Shown here: in pieces, positions 1 to 8,585 of the stretch | Numbering within the stretch: the stretch's first letter is position 1 | How the letters are laid out: the number at the start of each line of letters is the position of its first letter | Origin: Planctomycetota bacterium | Lineage (GTDB): Bacteria; Planctomycetota; Phycisphaerae; WQYP01 | DNA: 64,000 nucleotides | Assembly (NCBI GenBank): GCA_021818445.1 | Contig: JAKAEB010000005.1 | Location: 1 to 64,000, forward strand | Direction of reading: 5' to 3' | Translations under genes and position numbers: made by a program | Notes under the pieces: model-generated | What the model saw: the letters and a program-made list of their open reading frames with translations, nothing else | Database searches by the model: none | What the model was told of the DNA's origin: nothing

Positions 1-1138
1 GATGCGCTGACGGGCCCAAGGGCATTCCCGCATTGGCGAAAGGTGGCGGCACGACTTTGCGAAATACTGCGTGAACTTTAAACGACTCTCCGTCGCTCAA
101 CGGTTGCCAAGGCAGTTGCTGCAGTCCCCACCCCGGCCACCAAGGTGCTATTTTTCCGTGCAACGTAAAAGCCAGCATACGCTGCTGTTTGCCGGCATCC
201 CGAAAAAAAAGCTCGTGCCACATTTTGGCCTGCTGGCCATCAAATACCCAAAAAGCCCTGGCTGGGTTGCCTTTGTACTTCGGGACGGGTGAGTCGGCAA
301 AGCGGCCGGACGGGTCGCACAACCAGCCACTGTCGTAACTGACAGGGCAAAGCTTTCCTGATTTGTTGAGTCGTGTTTCAATGGCCTTATGCAGAAACAT
401 TGCCGCATAGCGAGACATCGCCGGAAACCAATTAAGATGCCCAAACCCCCGATCGAGCATGCCCCCTATCAGGGCATGCGGCACAGCTTTTTTGTCGGTG
501 TAAAAACGCGCCATTTGCACCCCCCACCAAGCATCTCGCACATTTCCGGGTGGCATGACCTCCTCAAACTGCCCGGTGACAAACATGATCGGCACCCCTC
601 CCACCCCCTTGGTGCTTGAACCATCCGGGTTTATCAGGGCACCTTTGATGAAAATGGCGGCCAGAACTCGATTCGACGCATAACGCAACACGTCGGCAAC
701 AAAAAAACTGTTGCCGGAATGACCGATCGGAATCCAGGGAACAGTTGCAAGTTCGCGGTAGCCGCTTTTGGCCGCAAGCGTGTTGAGGATACCTTGCAGA
801 AAAGCTATGAGCCGGGGCGAGGTTAAGAACTGCGATTTCCAACCCGGATCAAAAAACACAATCGCCATGGAATCGCGGGTGGCTTGGGCGCGAATAATTG
901 GTGAATCGCAGAAGCTTCGCTCGATGACATTAGCGGGTGCCAGCAGAACGCAGCGAATATGCCGCACCTTCGGCGGCACCCACAAAAACACGCGCGAAGA
1001 AATCCAAATCGACGGATTGGATCTGTCTCGCGGCAAAACAAAACCGTATTGGTAGACGGCTGCGGAAGTTGCGTTTGTCGCCAGCGAGGTCACTGCCAGG
1101 ACCAAGCAGAATATTATTACCAGCCGCTGTCGCTTCAT
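1..1138 (-). CDS. Secreted alpha/beta-hydrolase-like protein, 3' end cut by window edge
   Basis: An open frame of 379 codons runs from ATG at 1138 to the window edge without a stop. The ATG at 1138 is preferred over the in-frame ATG at 1147 because AAGGGG lies 7-9 bases before it. Residues 1-27 look like a signal peptide. A nucleophile-elbow motif GHSGNS places the likely catalytic Ser at residue 141. The protein aligns along its visible length with the complete 548-residue hydrolase at 14829-16475: both have an F/YLW(V/I)P segment near residue 50, GHSG near 140 and F-K-V-H-A near the end of the visible part. It is the last visible gene of a minus-strand operon behind a lyase and an esterase, so a role in deacylating or processing polysaccharide fragments is plausible but inferred. 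The substrate is unknown. Confidence 0.85.
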   Translation of the reverse strand, partial: MKRQRLVIIFCLVLAVTSLATNATSAAVYQYGFVLPRDRSNPSIWISSRVFLWVPPKVRHIRCVLLAPANVIERSFCDSPIIRAQATRDSMAIVFFDPGWKSQFLTSPRLIAFLQGILNTLAAKSGYRELATVPWIPIGHSGNSFFVADVLRYASNRVLAAIFIKGALINPDGSSTKGVGGVPIMFVTGQFEEVMPPGNVRDAWWGVQMARFYTDKKAVPHALIGGMLDRGFGHLNWFPAMSRYAAMFLHKAIETRLNKSGKLCPVSYDSGWLCDPSGRFADSPVPKYKGNPARAFWVFDGQQAKMWHELFFRDAGKQQRMLAFTLHGKIAPWWPGWGLQQLPWQPLSDGESFKVHAVFRKVVPPPFANAGMPLGPSAH

Positions 1139-1176
1139 GCGCGTCATCCCCTTGTTACCGGATGCCATTTTGGGCT

Positions 1177-2157
1177 TTAATGCCGAGCGTGCGCTGGTAG
1201 CAGGCCCTGCCTGCGCAGCCACGCCAGGCAAAGTTTCGGCCATTGAACGGAGTCTGTTCCGGGCCGACCAAGACCAAAGGCATGCCGCCCGTGTTTGAAT
1301 TCGATGATCTTGGCCGGGATGCCTGCTTTACGGAGCGCTTTGAAATAACTCCGTTCGTTGGCATGATTGACGATATTATCGTCGTGGGCAAAACAAATGA
1401 ATGCGGGCGGCGTAAGTGAATTTACGCAAAGTTCGGGACTGTAATATTCCCGCAGCGACATGGGGGCATCGGCTCCCAGGAGTTTTTGCGTGCACATGTG
1501 AAAACCGATTTTGGGCATACACGAAATTACGGGGTACACCAGCACGGTAAAGTCCGGTCGACTGCTGCATCGATCCAACGGATCTTCAGCCTCGGGATTC
1601 GCCGGCAACCAATGGGTGGCGGCCAGCGTCGCGACCGATCCTCCCGCTGAAAACCCCATGACACCAATGCGATGCGGGTCGATACCCCAACGGGCGGCAC
1701 CCCGGCGCACGATCTGAATGGCGCGACGCACGTCGACCAGAGGATAGGGAACTCCGCCTGACGGAAGACGCCCACGGGGCAATCGGTAGATAAGCACGAA
1801 CGACGTTATGCCGTGACGACTGAAAAAGTGTGCCGGGCTTGTCCCTTCCATAAACAGCGATTCACAGACGTATGCCCCGCCCGGACAGATCACAACCGCA
1901 GCACCGGTGTTTTTACCCTTGGCCGCTGGAAATACCCGCAAGGTAGGCCAGTACACCGGTCCCTTTATCAGTGGTCCATACGCTTTCGTATTGACGATTG
2001 TTAAATTGCGTTTGGCTTTTGGTACCGCCAAGTGCGGCCACACCGGTATGACGGTTGATGCCTCTGCCGATGGTGACGCTGGCGGTACCGCATTCGCGGC
2101 CGCCACCGTCACCATTGCCGCGCCCGCCAGCCCCACCATAAATTGGTTTGCCTTCAT
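1177..2157 (-). CDS. Secreted acetyl-esterase/xylanase-esterase-like alpha/beta hydrolase
   Basis: A 326-residue hydrolase of the BD-FAE/acetylxylan-esterase type. Residues 1-24 form a signal peptide. A CPGGAY segment near residue 91 resembles the oxyanion-hole region of this family. GFSAGG gives nucleophile Ser170; Asp259 or Asp260 in the AHDD segment and His292 near KHGRHAFG complete the likely triad. A start 10 codons further upstream is possible, but ATG at 2157 has GGAGA seven bases before it and begins the signal peptide directly. The gene sits between the lyase at 2267-5023 and the truncated hydrolase at 1-1138, with short gaps that suggest one transcript. Removal of acetyl groups from xylan or related oligosaccharides is the likely role. 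Confidence 0.88.
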   Translation of the reverse strand: MKANQFMVGLAGAAMVTVAAANAVPPASPSAEASTVIPVWPHLAVPKAKRNLTIVNTKAYGPLIKGPVYWPTLRVFPAAKGKNTGAAVVICPGGAYVCESLFMEGTSPAHFFSRHGITSFVLIYRLPRGRLPSGGVPYPLVDVRRAIQIVRRGAARWGIDPHRIGVMGFSAGGSVATLAATHWLPANPEAEDPLDRCSSRPDFTVLVYPVISCMPKIGFHMCTQKLLGADAPMSLREYYSPELCVNSLTPPAFICFAHDDNIVNHANERSYFKALRKAGIPAKIIEFKHGRHAFGLGRPGTDSVQWPKLCLAWLRRQGLLPAHARH

Positions 2158-2266
2158 GAAATGTCTCCGAGCCAGACGCCCGTCCAAGCAATAGCAGAGT
2201 TGCGATGTGCCGGACAGGCTCCTATCACCAAACCCAAAAACGTCCCAACCGGCTGGGGTGAGCTTA

Positions 2267-5023
2267 TCACCTGCCTGCTTTTGCCCACGCGAGCTTAGCC
2301 TGCTTCGGCATAGGTTTTACCACGGGATCCACATTTATCAGTGGCGTGCTCACCCCGTGCTCCAGACGGCTTATAGCCAACGTTGTATTGCCCATCGGTC
2401 CGCGGCCAAGGACGACGCGGTCGCGTTGCTGGCCGATATTGATGCTGAGATTTTTGTGGCCGTCGCTCCAGGACGTTTGGGGTAAGGGGCCTTGCCCGTA
2501 ATGAAAAGCATAGAGCATTACTTTAAATTCAGGATTGACTGCCTGAGTCGGTATCACCAGCCGCGCTCCGGCGGGGTCATGCACGACATAGGCCAAGCCT
2601 TCGTCGGGATTGGGGTTAACGCCCTGTTTTTCGAGCACGCGCACCAGAAGTTCCGGCGTGCCTTTGACGGGGTGCAATATGCGCCCGATGCTGAAATACC
2701 CGCGTCGCACATCCAAACTAAGCTTTCCGCTGGCTTGGAAGATGCGCGGCGAGGCCGACTGCTGTCGCACCGCCGGCGCTACCAGAAAAATATCCAGCAT
2801 GGGGGGAGATTGACGCCGTGAATTGGCCGGCGGCCGGAGGCCGCCCCAACTCGGTACAACCTTTAATACACGAACTCCGCGGGCCAGACGCAGCGTCCAG
2901 TCATACAAATGCGGGGTATTGTCTTTTTGAATGTCATCCACCACAAGGGCGTATGGGTATTGTCCGCGCACCAGGCCGGCCTCGCGATAGGCCATCTTCA
3001 CTGGATAATTCGGCCTACGCAGAAAAGGCGAGACGGTGCCATTGAGATGAATCCAGCTTGGGTGAATGGCCATGGGTGTGTTGGCGTAAGCATACTTTAC
3101 GTGATGCAGTGCAAAGTCACTCATGGAATGCATCTCAAGCTGCCAGCCTTTGGGCGGATGGTAATAACCGTCGATTACATCCTTGGCGGTGAGCGGTTTG
3201 CCCTTATAGACAGTTCCACCAGTGCGCCACCACCAGTCCCAGCAGTAACTGGCGTCACCTACTCCGAAGGCGGCGTTTTTGTTGGCGATGCACGCGATCA
3301 TGCGCCCCGGCGTCCATGCGTGCTGAATGTGCCCGTCAATGGTGACTTCGCTGTTTTGATAGTCCGCAGGCGCGTCCCAGCCTTCCGAACTCCACAAGGC
3401 TCCGGCACCAGCGAAGACAATCGCATTTTTGTCGCAGTACGGATGTCCGCCCGTGGCTCCGCGAACGGTAAAGCCCAAGTAGGAGGCATCTGGCGTCCAA
3501 CTGCTGCGCGTCAGCATAAACGAACGCTGCCCGCTGATGTAGGTTCGCGGCAGGTGCAGTGAGGCCTGCGTATCCGCCCGGTTAAAATCGGTTGCGAAAA
3601 TCGCATCAAATACCACATCGTTGCGGTACCCACCCGGGTCTGTCGTCAAACCCATGTATTGATTGCCGACCTGATTGCGATATACCCAGTCTATGATCTT
3701 GTCATGCGGGTACATGTAATGCAGCCCCACGATATCCATGCCAAAGGTTTTGCGAACATCGCCGAGCAGATCAAACGATAAGAATTCCTGGCCCCAAGGC
3801 ATCGTACGCGCCGGCATGAACTCATGGGCAAATGCCCGCAAATGCGTAGCGCCAATGAGATTTTTCACACCATAGGCTTTGCAGCGCATCGCCATCGGTA
3901 TCAGTGCATCCATACCCAGTTGGTCTTTGGCCTCGCCTTCCAGCCAGGCACCATGCTTAAAAAGTCCGTAGGTTAAAAAATTGTGCCACGCCCGGTACAT
4001 CCCGTAAAACTCCAGCGGGTTGTAACCCTTTTCACCTTCCGTGGAAACCAGCGACAACATGCGATAGCTGAAGCTCGTCCAGTTGCTGCGCGTGTTGGTA
4101 GCCGTTACAAATGCGCCGTAGTTGTCATGGTAGGCGGCGTAATCGGCAATGTTCTTGCGAATCAGCCGCCGCTGCTGAGGTGTGAACCATTGGTACGCGA
4201 AGTCATACGCCAGCGCGAGATTAAGCCCGCCCGGAATAGAATGCGGGGGGTAGGCGTTCCAGGTGAGAAAGCTTTTATGCTCGGCCCGAAGGTTGTCGGC
4301 TATCTGCACCGCCGTCGCCACCGCCGTCGCTACCTGCTTGCCATGCACACTGTCGTTTTCAATTAGGTCGCGAAACGCTTCCACAGGAAATACCGCCCAC
4401 ATAAAGGAAGGCAGGTTCTTCGGATTTAAATTACCCTTTACCAAGGCCTGATATTTGCCCGGATGATGAAATGCCCCAAGCCTGAAAAGGGGCACCGTTC
4501 CGTGCATTTGAAACGCGCCGTCGTAAGTATCGGGTTGGGCATAGGCGGCATGCCAATTGTACGTCCCGCGCACTGCGTGGCTCCACGACAATACGATGTT
4601 CCACGCGCGTTTGCCGGCAGCCGTGTGATAAAGACGCTGGCGAATGGACGGCAGTTGCGCGGCCGTAAAGTAAATGCGTGGATGCACCCCGGGCGGAGGA
4701 ATCTGCGGCAACTGCCGCATTCCGGAATAATTAAACTTGATGGGGCGCGGACCATAGTCACCCATTGGAAACAATGTCCAAGGCAGCGGTATACGAACAT
4801 GCTTAGCGTAGTTGTATAAGCTTGAATAGCTTATGGTGCTTTTGGAGGCGAATTGCCGCACCCCCTTTAACACCCAAGGGGCGGGATGCAGCGATGCCAC
4901 CTTGGCAACAAGCTGCGCTGGTGTTTCGGGGTGGCCATAGCGCACGGAGGCAAATGCGCCCACAGCCAGAGTCGATACCCCCATTGCCAAAACACCATAA
5001 AAAATGGTTTTTTTTCTGAACAT
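2267..5023 (-). CDS. Heparinase II/III-like polysaccharide lyase, secreted
   Basis: A 918-residue protein with an N-terminal signal or anchor segment (residues 8-26). The motif PPPGVHPRIYF near residue 108, followed by a helix-rich region, is the N-terminal alpha/alpha toroid typical of heparinase II/III and alginate-lyase-like enzymes. A GGHPYCDKN segment near His527 starts the beta-sandwich domain and corresponds to the H-x-H-x-D region of the family. The paralogue at 24554-27190 has the same layout (HPRIYF, toroid, sandwich) and a more standard HNHAD motif. The difference at this site may mean a changed substrate or altered catalysis. The product is probably outside the cytoplasm and cleaves uronate-containing polysaccharide by beta-elimination. 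It is first in a minus-strand operon with its own strong promoter at 5071-5099. Confidence 0.85.
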   Translation of the reverse strand: MFRKKTIFYGVLAMGVSTLAVGAFASVRYGHPETPAQLVAKVASLHPAPWVLKGVRQFASKSTISYSSLYNYAKHVRIPLPWTLFPMGDYGPRPIKFNYSGMRQLPQIPPPGVHPRIYFTAAQLPSIRQRLYHTAAGKRAWNIVLSWSHAVRGTYNWHAAYAQPDTYDGAFQMHGTVPLFRLGAFHHPGKYQALVKGNLNPKNLPSFMWAVFPVEAFRDLIENDSVHGKQVATAVATAVQIADNLRAEHKSFLTWNAYPPHSIPGGLNLALAYDFAYQWFTPQQRRLIRKNIADYAAYHDNYGAFVTATNTRSNWTSFSYRMLSLVSTEGEKGYNPLEFYGMYRAWHNFLTYGLFKHGAWLEGEAKDQLGMDALIPMAMRCKAYGVKNLIGATHLRAFAHEFMPARTMPWGQEFLSFDLLGDVRKTFGMDIVGLHYMYPHDKIIDWVYRNQVGNQYMGLTTDPGGYRNDVVFDAIFATDFNRADTQASLHLPRTYISGQRSFMLTRSSWTPDASYLGFTVRGATGGHPYCDKNAIVFAGAGALWSSEGWDAPADYQNSEVTIDGHIQHAWTPGRMIACIANKNAAFGVGDASYCWDWWWRTGGTVYKGKPLTAKDVIDGYYHPPKGWQLEMHSMSDFALHHVKYAYANTPMAIHPSWIHLNGTVSPFLRRPNYPVKMAYREAGLVRGQYPYALVVDDIQKDNTPHLYDWTLRLARGVRVLKVVPSWGGLRPPANSRRQSPPMLDIFLVAPAVRQQSASPRIFQASGKLSLDVRRGYFSIGRILHPVKGTPELLVRVLEKQGVNPNPDEGLAYVVHDPAGARLVIPTQAVNPEFKVMLYAFHYGQGPLPQTSWSDGHKNLSINIGQQRDRVVLGRGPMGNTTLAISRLEHGVSTPLINVDPVVKPMPKQAKLAWAKAGR

Positions 5024-5070
5024 TTTCCACTTTTCCTCTGATAACTATGAACAAAAACCGCCTTGGGATG

Positions 5071-5099
5071 AGTCTATAGTAAATAATGAGTCGTGTCAA
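5071..5099 (-). promoter_or_regulatory. Sigma-70-like promoter of the lyase/esterase operon
   Basis: Read on the minus strand, TTGACA (5099-5094) and TAGACT (5076-5071) are separated by exactly 17 bases, about 50 bases before the lyase start at 5023. A near-palindrome AGAAAATATTTTTCT lies just upstream of the -35 box at 5120-5134 and could bind a regulator. Confidence 0.7.
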
Positions 5100-5225
5100 G
5101 TCATATGCATCTATTTTACAGAAAATATTTTTCTACTTTACAAGACGGTATCAGACAGCTCTCATGGCAGGCCTGTTGCATGCGTACGACGGCGTGGCGT
5201 ATAAAGCGCCGGGCGAATGGTTGAA

Positions 5226-5594
5226 ACGCGAATTCGGCTTAGGAAATCACGATTTATAACGTGAGTTCAGGATAAGAAGCCATAGTTAACAAATGTTTCT
5301 GACGATGTTTCAAGCGACCAGTCGGCAAGCGGCCAGCGAAAGGGGTTATCCCGAATTCATGTATTTATATACATTTCTGGCGATTTTCCCGCGACGGTAC
5401 GATGAATTGTAAAAATAAAGTGCGTAATTTTGAGGCGGGACGCTCGGTACCAGGATGCTTTTGGCACGCGTGCACAAGGCACGCGGCTAAATGGGTTGAC
5501 GGGTGCGGCAGGCATTGAGCAATTTGCTCCGGCGAAAAACGTATAGCCCTGAAAAACCAGCCAATTACAACCGCCCGTATCCCAAACGCACCTT
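5226..5594 (+). mobile_element. Decayed long TIR element carrying a nested short element
   Basis: This stretch aligns with the intact element at 28321-28618. The left end resembles the first 30 bases of that copy, and the interior shares AATAAAG, GAGGCGGGAC and CGCGGCTAAATGGG. The right end CCCGTATCCC resembles CCCTTATCCC. The copy is interrupted by a 107-bp related element at 5257-5363, so its own age is greater. Ends are degenerate and the limits approximate. A hairpin GCGTGC-ACAAG-GCACGC (5468-5484) matches one in the intact copy. No open frame of interest is present; this fills most of the gene-free stretch 5100-5637. Confidence 0.7.
5257..5363 (+). mobile_element. Short TIR element (MITE-like), nested copy
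   Basis: About 107 bp bounded by TA on both sides. The left end reads ACGTGAGTTCAGGATAAG; the right end is the inverted repeat, TTATCCCGAATTCATG. The whole unit reappears in inverted orientation at 16703-16810, with long matching blocks such as GTTAACAAAT and CGATGTTTCAAGC. It is far too short to encode a transposase, so it would be mobilised in trans. Its insertion interrupts an older related element. Confidence 0.8.
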
Positions 5595-5637
5595 CACACA
5601 AGGACCGGCACGCCAGAGAACCGGGCATCGATCGCCG

Positions 5638-6654
5638 TCAATGTTCTATTTGGACATGCGGCGCAATGGGCGGAATGTACATGGGGCGAATCAACACGCG
5701 CCGGGGAGGTTCAGACGGATGACGCAAACGCCAAAGCAGCAATTCAACCGCCGCGCGGCCAATGGCTTCGGCCTGTATGTCTATATTAATCAATCGACGA
5801 TCGAGGGCCTCAAGCCGATGAGTGTCATTGACGCAGCAGATAAACTCCATGTCCTTTCCCAACTTGAGTCCGCGTGCCTCCAAGGCATGATATACGTCGG
5901 TTACTTCGCCATCGCTGCCCGGAACGAAGATTCCGTACGGCCGGGTCTGCCCCGTGACTAACTGTTCAACCATTTCGGTAAGCTGTGATGGATGCGAGAG
6001 AACTCGGACGGGGAGACTCGCTTTAGCAGCCTGAGCTTGAAATGATCTGATGCGCGACTCAAATGCCGCATGGACAGGAATCATATTGATGATGGTAAGG
6101 CTGCCAACCTGACAACCGTGGAGATACTTAAACGCCATGGCGCCGATTACCGTATTATCGTCCTGAATCGAGTCCCACTGTTCACCAATGGATTCAACCG
6201 ACTCCAGCATGTGGACATGTGGAAATCTGAGCACCTCGGTGGCGAGCTTCTGATCGCGAAAGCCCGACCGGATAATGAGGCCGTCGACCAGACGTTTATC
6301 CAAGGTTGGCGGCAGATTGCCGTGCTCGGTAATCCCAGTCACCACCATGGTGAGACCCATTTCGCGGAGAGTTTCTTCAATGCCGTGTATCAGGCGGGCG
6401 CTGAGCGGTGTTCTGATAGCCGTCGCATGTGAATCGGGAAACACCACGGCGATAACGCCGGTTCGCAAGCCATCGACGCTTTTTCGCGGCCGCCCTTTTC
6501 GGCGCACTTCCGGTGGCATGTAACCCGTTATCTCAATGGCTTTTCGAACCCGTTCCACCAGTTCGCCATGCACCTGCGGAGCGCGGTTAATCACGCGCGA
6601 CACGGTGGCAGTCGATACTTTTGCCTCCCGGGCCACATCCACAATCGACGCCAT
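5638..6654 (-). CDS. LacI-family transcriptional regulator
   Basis: 338 residues. The N-terminus MASIVDVAREAKVSTATVS followed by RVINRAPQV is a textbook LacI helix-turn-helix and hinge region. The rest is a periplasmic-binding-protein-like effector domain (residues about 70-335). A start four codons upstream would be a TTG with the same frame, but ATG at 6654 begins exactly at the conserved MA-I-DVA motif and has GGAA about seven bases upstream. The gene lies between a PEP-CTERM gene and the lyase operon, all on the minus strand. It probably senses an oligosaccharide or its metabolite and controls the neighbouring glycan operons; the target and effector are inferred only from context. Confidence 0.93.
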   Translation of the reverse strand: MASIVDVAREAKVSTATVSRVINRAPQVHGELVERVRKAIEITGYMPPEVRRKGRPRKSVDGLRTGVIAVVFPDSHATAIRTPLSARLIHGIEETLREMGLTMVVTGITEHGNLPPTLDKRLVDGLIIRSGFRDQKLATEVLRFPHVHMLESVESIGEQWDSIQDDNTVIGAMAFKYLHGCQVGSLTIINMIPVHAAFESRIRSFQAQAAKASLPVRVLSHPSQLTEMVEQLVTGQTRPYGIFVPGSDGEVTDVYHALEARGLKLGKDMEFICCVNDTHRLEALDRRLINIDIQAEAIGRAAVELLLWRLRHPSEPPRRVLIRPMYIPPIAPHVQIEH

Positions 6655-6785
6655 AAAATGTTCCAATCTTCTACCCAGCCCCCCTCGGCGGGCGGGCCAG
6701 CGCGTTTATCCATTCAAACCGCGACGTAAAGCGGCAGGCCGTGCTCCATATAAGCCAGATGAAATGATACAGGCATACGGGCGTG

Positions 6786-6823
6786 AAAAAAAGTAATGAC
6801 CGGTAACGGGTGTTACCGGTCAT
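6786..6823 (-). terminator. Rho-independent terminator after the PEP-CTERM gene
   Basis: On the minus strand a 12-bp perfect stem, ATGACCGGTAAC with a 4-base loop, is followed within about three bases by a run of seven T. It lies 47 bases after the stop codon of the PEP-CTERM gene and before the LacI gene at 6654, so it would end or attenuate transcripts between them. Confidence 0.85.
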
Positions 6824-6869
6824 CACAACTTTCAGAAAATGTTTTACCAGAAAAAACTACCTTTAATGG

Positions 6870-7988
6870 TTACCTGCGAGTGGCATTACGCCGCAGGCCA
6901 AGCATTCCGAGTCCCACCGTGCCCAGAACAAACATTGCGAGCGTGGACGGTTCTGGTGTGGTGGCCACACTGATATCTGTGTAGCCAGTTAGGGTAGGAT
7001 CTGATGCGAACGACAAATCGCTGCTGGTGGCGGCGACTCCGTTAACCAGGAAGCTGGAGTTGGTGATGCCCGTAAGGGACGTAAAGTTCCAGTCGCCGCT
7101 GGTATTGCTGCTGTTTTTCAACACCAAGGTGCCGGGGGTGCCGTTTCCCGTGACAAAATTGAAGGCTTCTGTGCCGACGCTAGAACCGGTGTCAAACGCG
7201 ATCGTGTTGGTATTGACGGTCACAACTCCACCCGCCAGATTAAAGGTGGCCGAGGAGTTGGCGACAGCACCAAAATTAAGGTGTGTCAAGCCCAGTGTCC
7301 CGCCATTGAGGGTGTAGCTTACCGCGGTGGAACTGGTTGCAGCGGTGGAACCGGGGCCGGTTCCGATTTGCAGGCCCTGGCCGCCAATGGTAACTGTTCC
7401 AGCATTCTGTACGCCGGTGGCATCCTCACCGGAACCGTTAAAGCTCGCGGAGCCAAGCCTAAGGCCATAGGTCGCACCACTGGCGTCAAGTGTGCCGCCA
7501 TTGACCGTTAATGCCCAATTTTTGGAGCTTGGGTCAAAGTTCGACCCAGCACCGCCGATGGTGATTGTACCGGAATCCAGCTCCAAGTTTGGCGCACCCC
7601 CGCGATATCCAGTCGAGAAATCAACATTGGCACCATTTACGGCTAATGTTTGGCCAGCGCCGCCGGCCGCAGGATTATTATTAGCCACGGTAAGCGTATA
7701 GGCTCCGCTGCCGGTCAGCGTGGTGTCGGCATTGATATTAAGCTGCGCGGCGCTTACGTTAGCATTGATGCTTGCGGTGGTAACGGAGCCAAACTGGGCA
7801 GCATCGCCGTTAACCCAAGCCGAATTCGCCGAACCGCCATTGGACGTAGACCAGTTTTGGGTCGTGTTATCCCAAGCGCCGCTGCTGCCGCCAGCCCAGT
7901 ACAGGGTGGTGGTGGCTTGGGCCGACGCTGCAGCGGCCATCAGGCATGCCGCAACCGCCATTGAAAGATTTCGGGTTAATTTACTCAT
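6870..7988 (-). CDS. PEP-CTERM protein with autotransporter-like glycine/alanine-rich repeats
   Basis: 372 residues. A signal peptide covers residues 1-25 (ends AAAASAQA). The central part is rich in G, A, N, T and S, with recurring GTVTIGG, GGTLDASG and NGGTLGL motifs typical of beta-helical passenger or PATR-like repeats. The C-terminus has the PEP-CTERM sorting signal: TPEPST, a hydrophobic stretch, then RRNATRR. The family is exported and processed by an exosortase and ends up at the surface or in extracellular matrix. The start has GGAGG eight bases upstream. It is transcribed from a strong promoter at 8210-8238, and a terminator follows at 6786-6823. Its position beside a LacI gene and glycan operons suggests a surface role linked to polysaccharide binding; that is inference. 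Confidence 0.9.
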   Translation of the reverse strand: MSKLTRNLSMAVAACLMAAAASAQATTTLYWAGGSSGAWDNTTQNWSTSNGGSANSAWVNGDAAQFGSVTTASINANVSAAQLNINADTTLTGSGAYTLTVANNNPAAGGAGQTLAVNGANVDFSTGYRGGAPNLELDSGTITIGGAGSNFDPSSKNWALTVNGGTLDASGATYGLRLGSASFNGSGEDATGVQNAGTVTIGGQGLQIGTGPGSTAATSSTAVSYTLNGGTLGLTHLNFGAVANSSATFNLAGGVVTVNTNTIAFDTGSSVGTEAFNFVTGNGTPGTLVLKNSSNTSGDWNFTSLTGITNSSFLVNGVAATSSDLSFASDPTLTGYTDISVATTPEPSTLAMFVLGTVGLGMLGLRRNATRR

Positions 7989-8209
7989 GGGGATTCCTCC
8001 AAAAAAAACTTGCTCCAGTCGCAGGAGCCGTTACATCGACATCCGCCCGCCCTACCCCAAGTAAAACAGACGGCTGTTACACAAATTTATGGCCGGTCTG
8101 CATGCAGTCCTTGGCCCGGTTCCAAATTGACGCCGCTTCGCAACTCTCATGCCCACCTCTGAACATTTCCGAACGGGAGAAAATAGAAAAAATCTCCCAA
8201 GCGATTAAG

Positions 8210-8238
8210 AGTGTAACCGCGCCGAGGTGGGTTGTCAA
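8210..8238 (-). promoter_or_regulatory. Sigma-70-like promoter of the PEP-CTERM gene
   Basis: Minus-strand TTGACA (8238-8233) and TACACT (8215-8210) with a 17-base spacer. It is preceded by an A/T-rich stretch. Confidence 0.7.
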
Positions 8239-8514
8239 GTAAAATATGGAAACTTTTCTGATTTTTACTTACATGGGATTTTAACGCGCTTTTGCAACGT
8301 CGGCGATTGAGCGAATTGCCCCCATTTTCAGGCCAAATATTTGCATAAAATCAAACCCACCGGCATCCCTTGCACGCATGCCTGAAAGCGTAACAGCGGC
8401 ATCGAGGCGCTGTTGCTCCCTTTTTTCAGGCGTGGCCATCGCGGCCGGCCCGCCCCCCCCCAACCTTTTGAGATTTGAGAAACAGATAACGGCGTCGGCG
8501 GAATAACCCGCCGC

Positions 8515-8542
8515 TTGACAAAGCGTTGGGAAATATTATAAC
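8515..8542 (+). promoter_or_regulatory. Sigma-70-like promoter of the GH43-symporter-GH3 operon
   Basis: TTGACA (8515-8520), 16-base spacer, TATAAC (8537-8542), 44 bases before the GH43 start at 8586. Confidence 0.7.
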
Positions 8543-8585
8543 CTCATGTTGCTAATTTTCTAAGGTGTAAACCGGAAATATTCCA

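Larger units (their letters stand above)
7989..8585. promoter_or_regulatory. Divergent regulatory region between PEP-CTERM gene and GH43 operon
   Basis: No convincing gene is present. The region holds one promoter on each strand, listed separately. A CGGCGG-N6-CCGCCG inverted repeat at 8496-8513 directly abuts the plus-strand -35 box and is a candidate regulator site. The PEP-CTERM transcript would have a leader of about 200 bases. Confidence 0.6.

Noticed and set aside
2909..3562. A 217-residue plus-strand open frame
   Set aside because: It is the antisense of the lyase gene at 2267-5023, which has clear domain motifs.
5365..5628. Short minus-strand open frame in the gap before the LacI gene
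   Set aside because: It lies inside the decayed TIR element and has no protein features.
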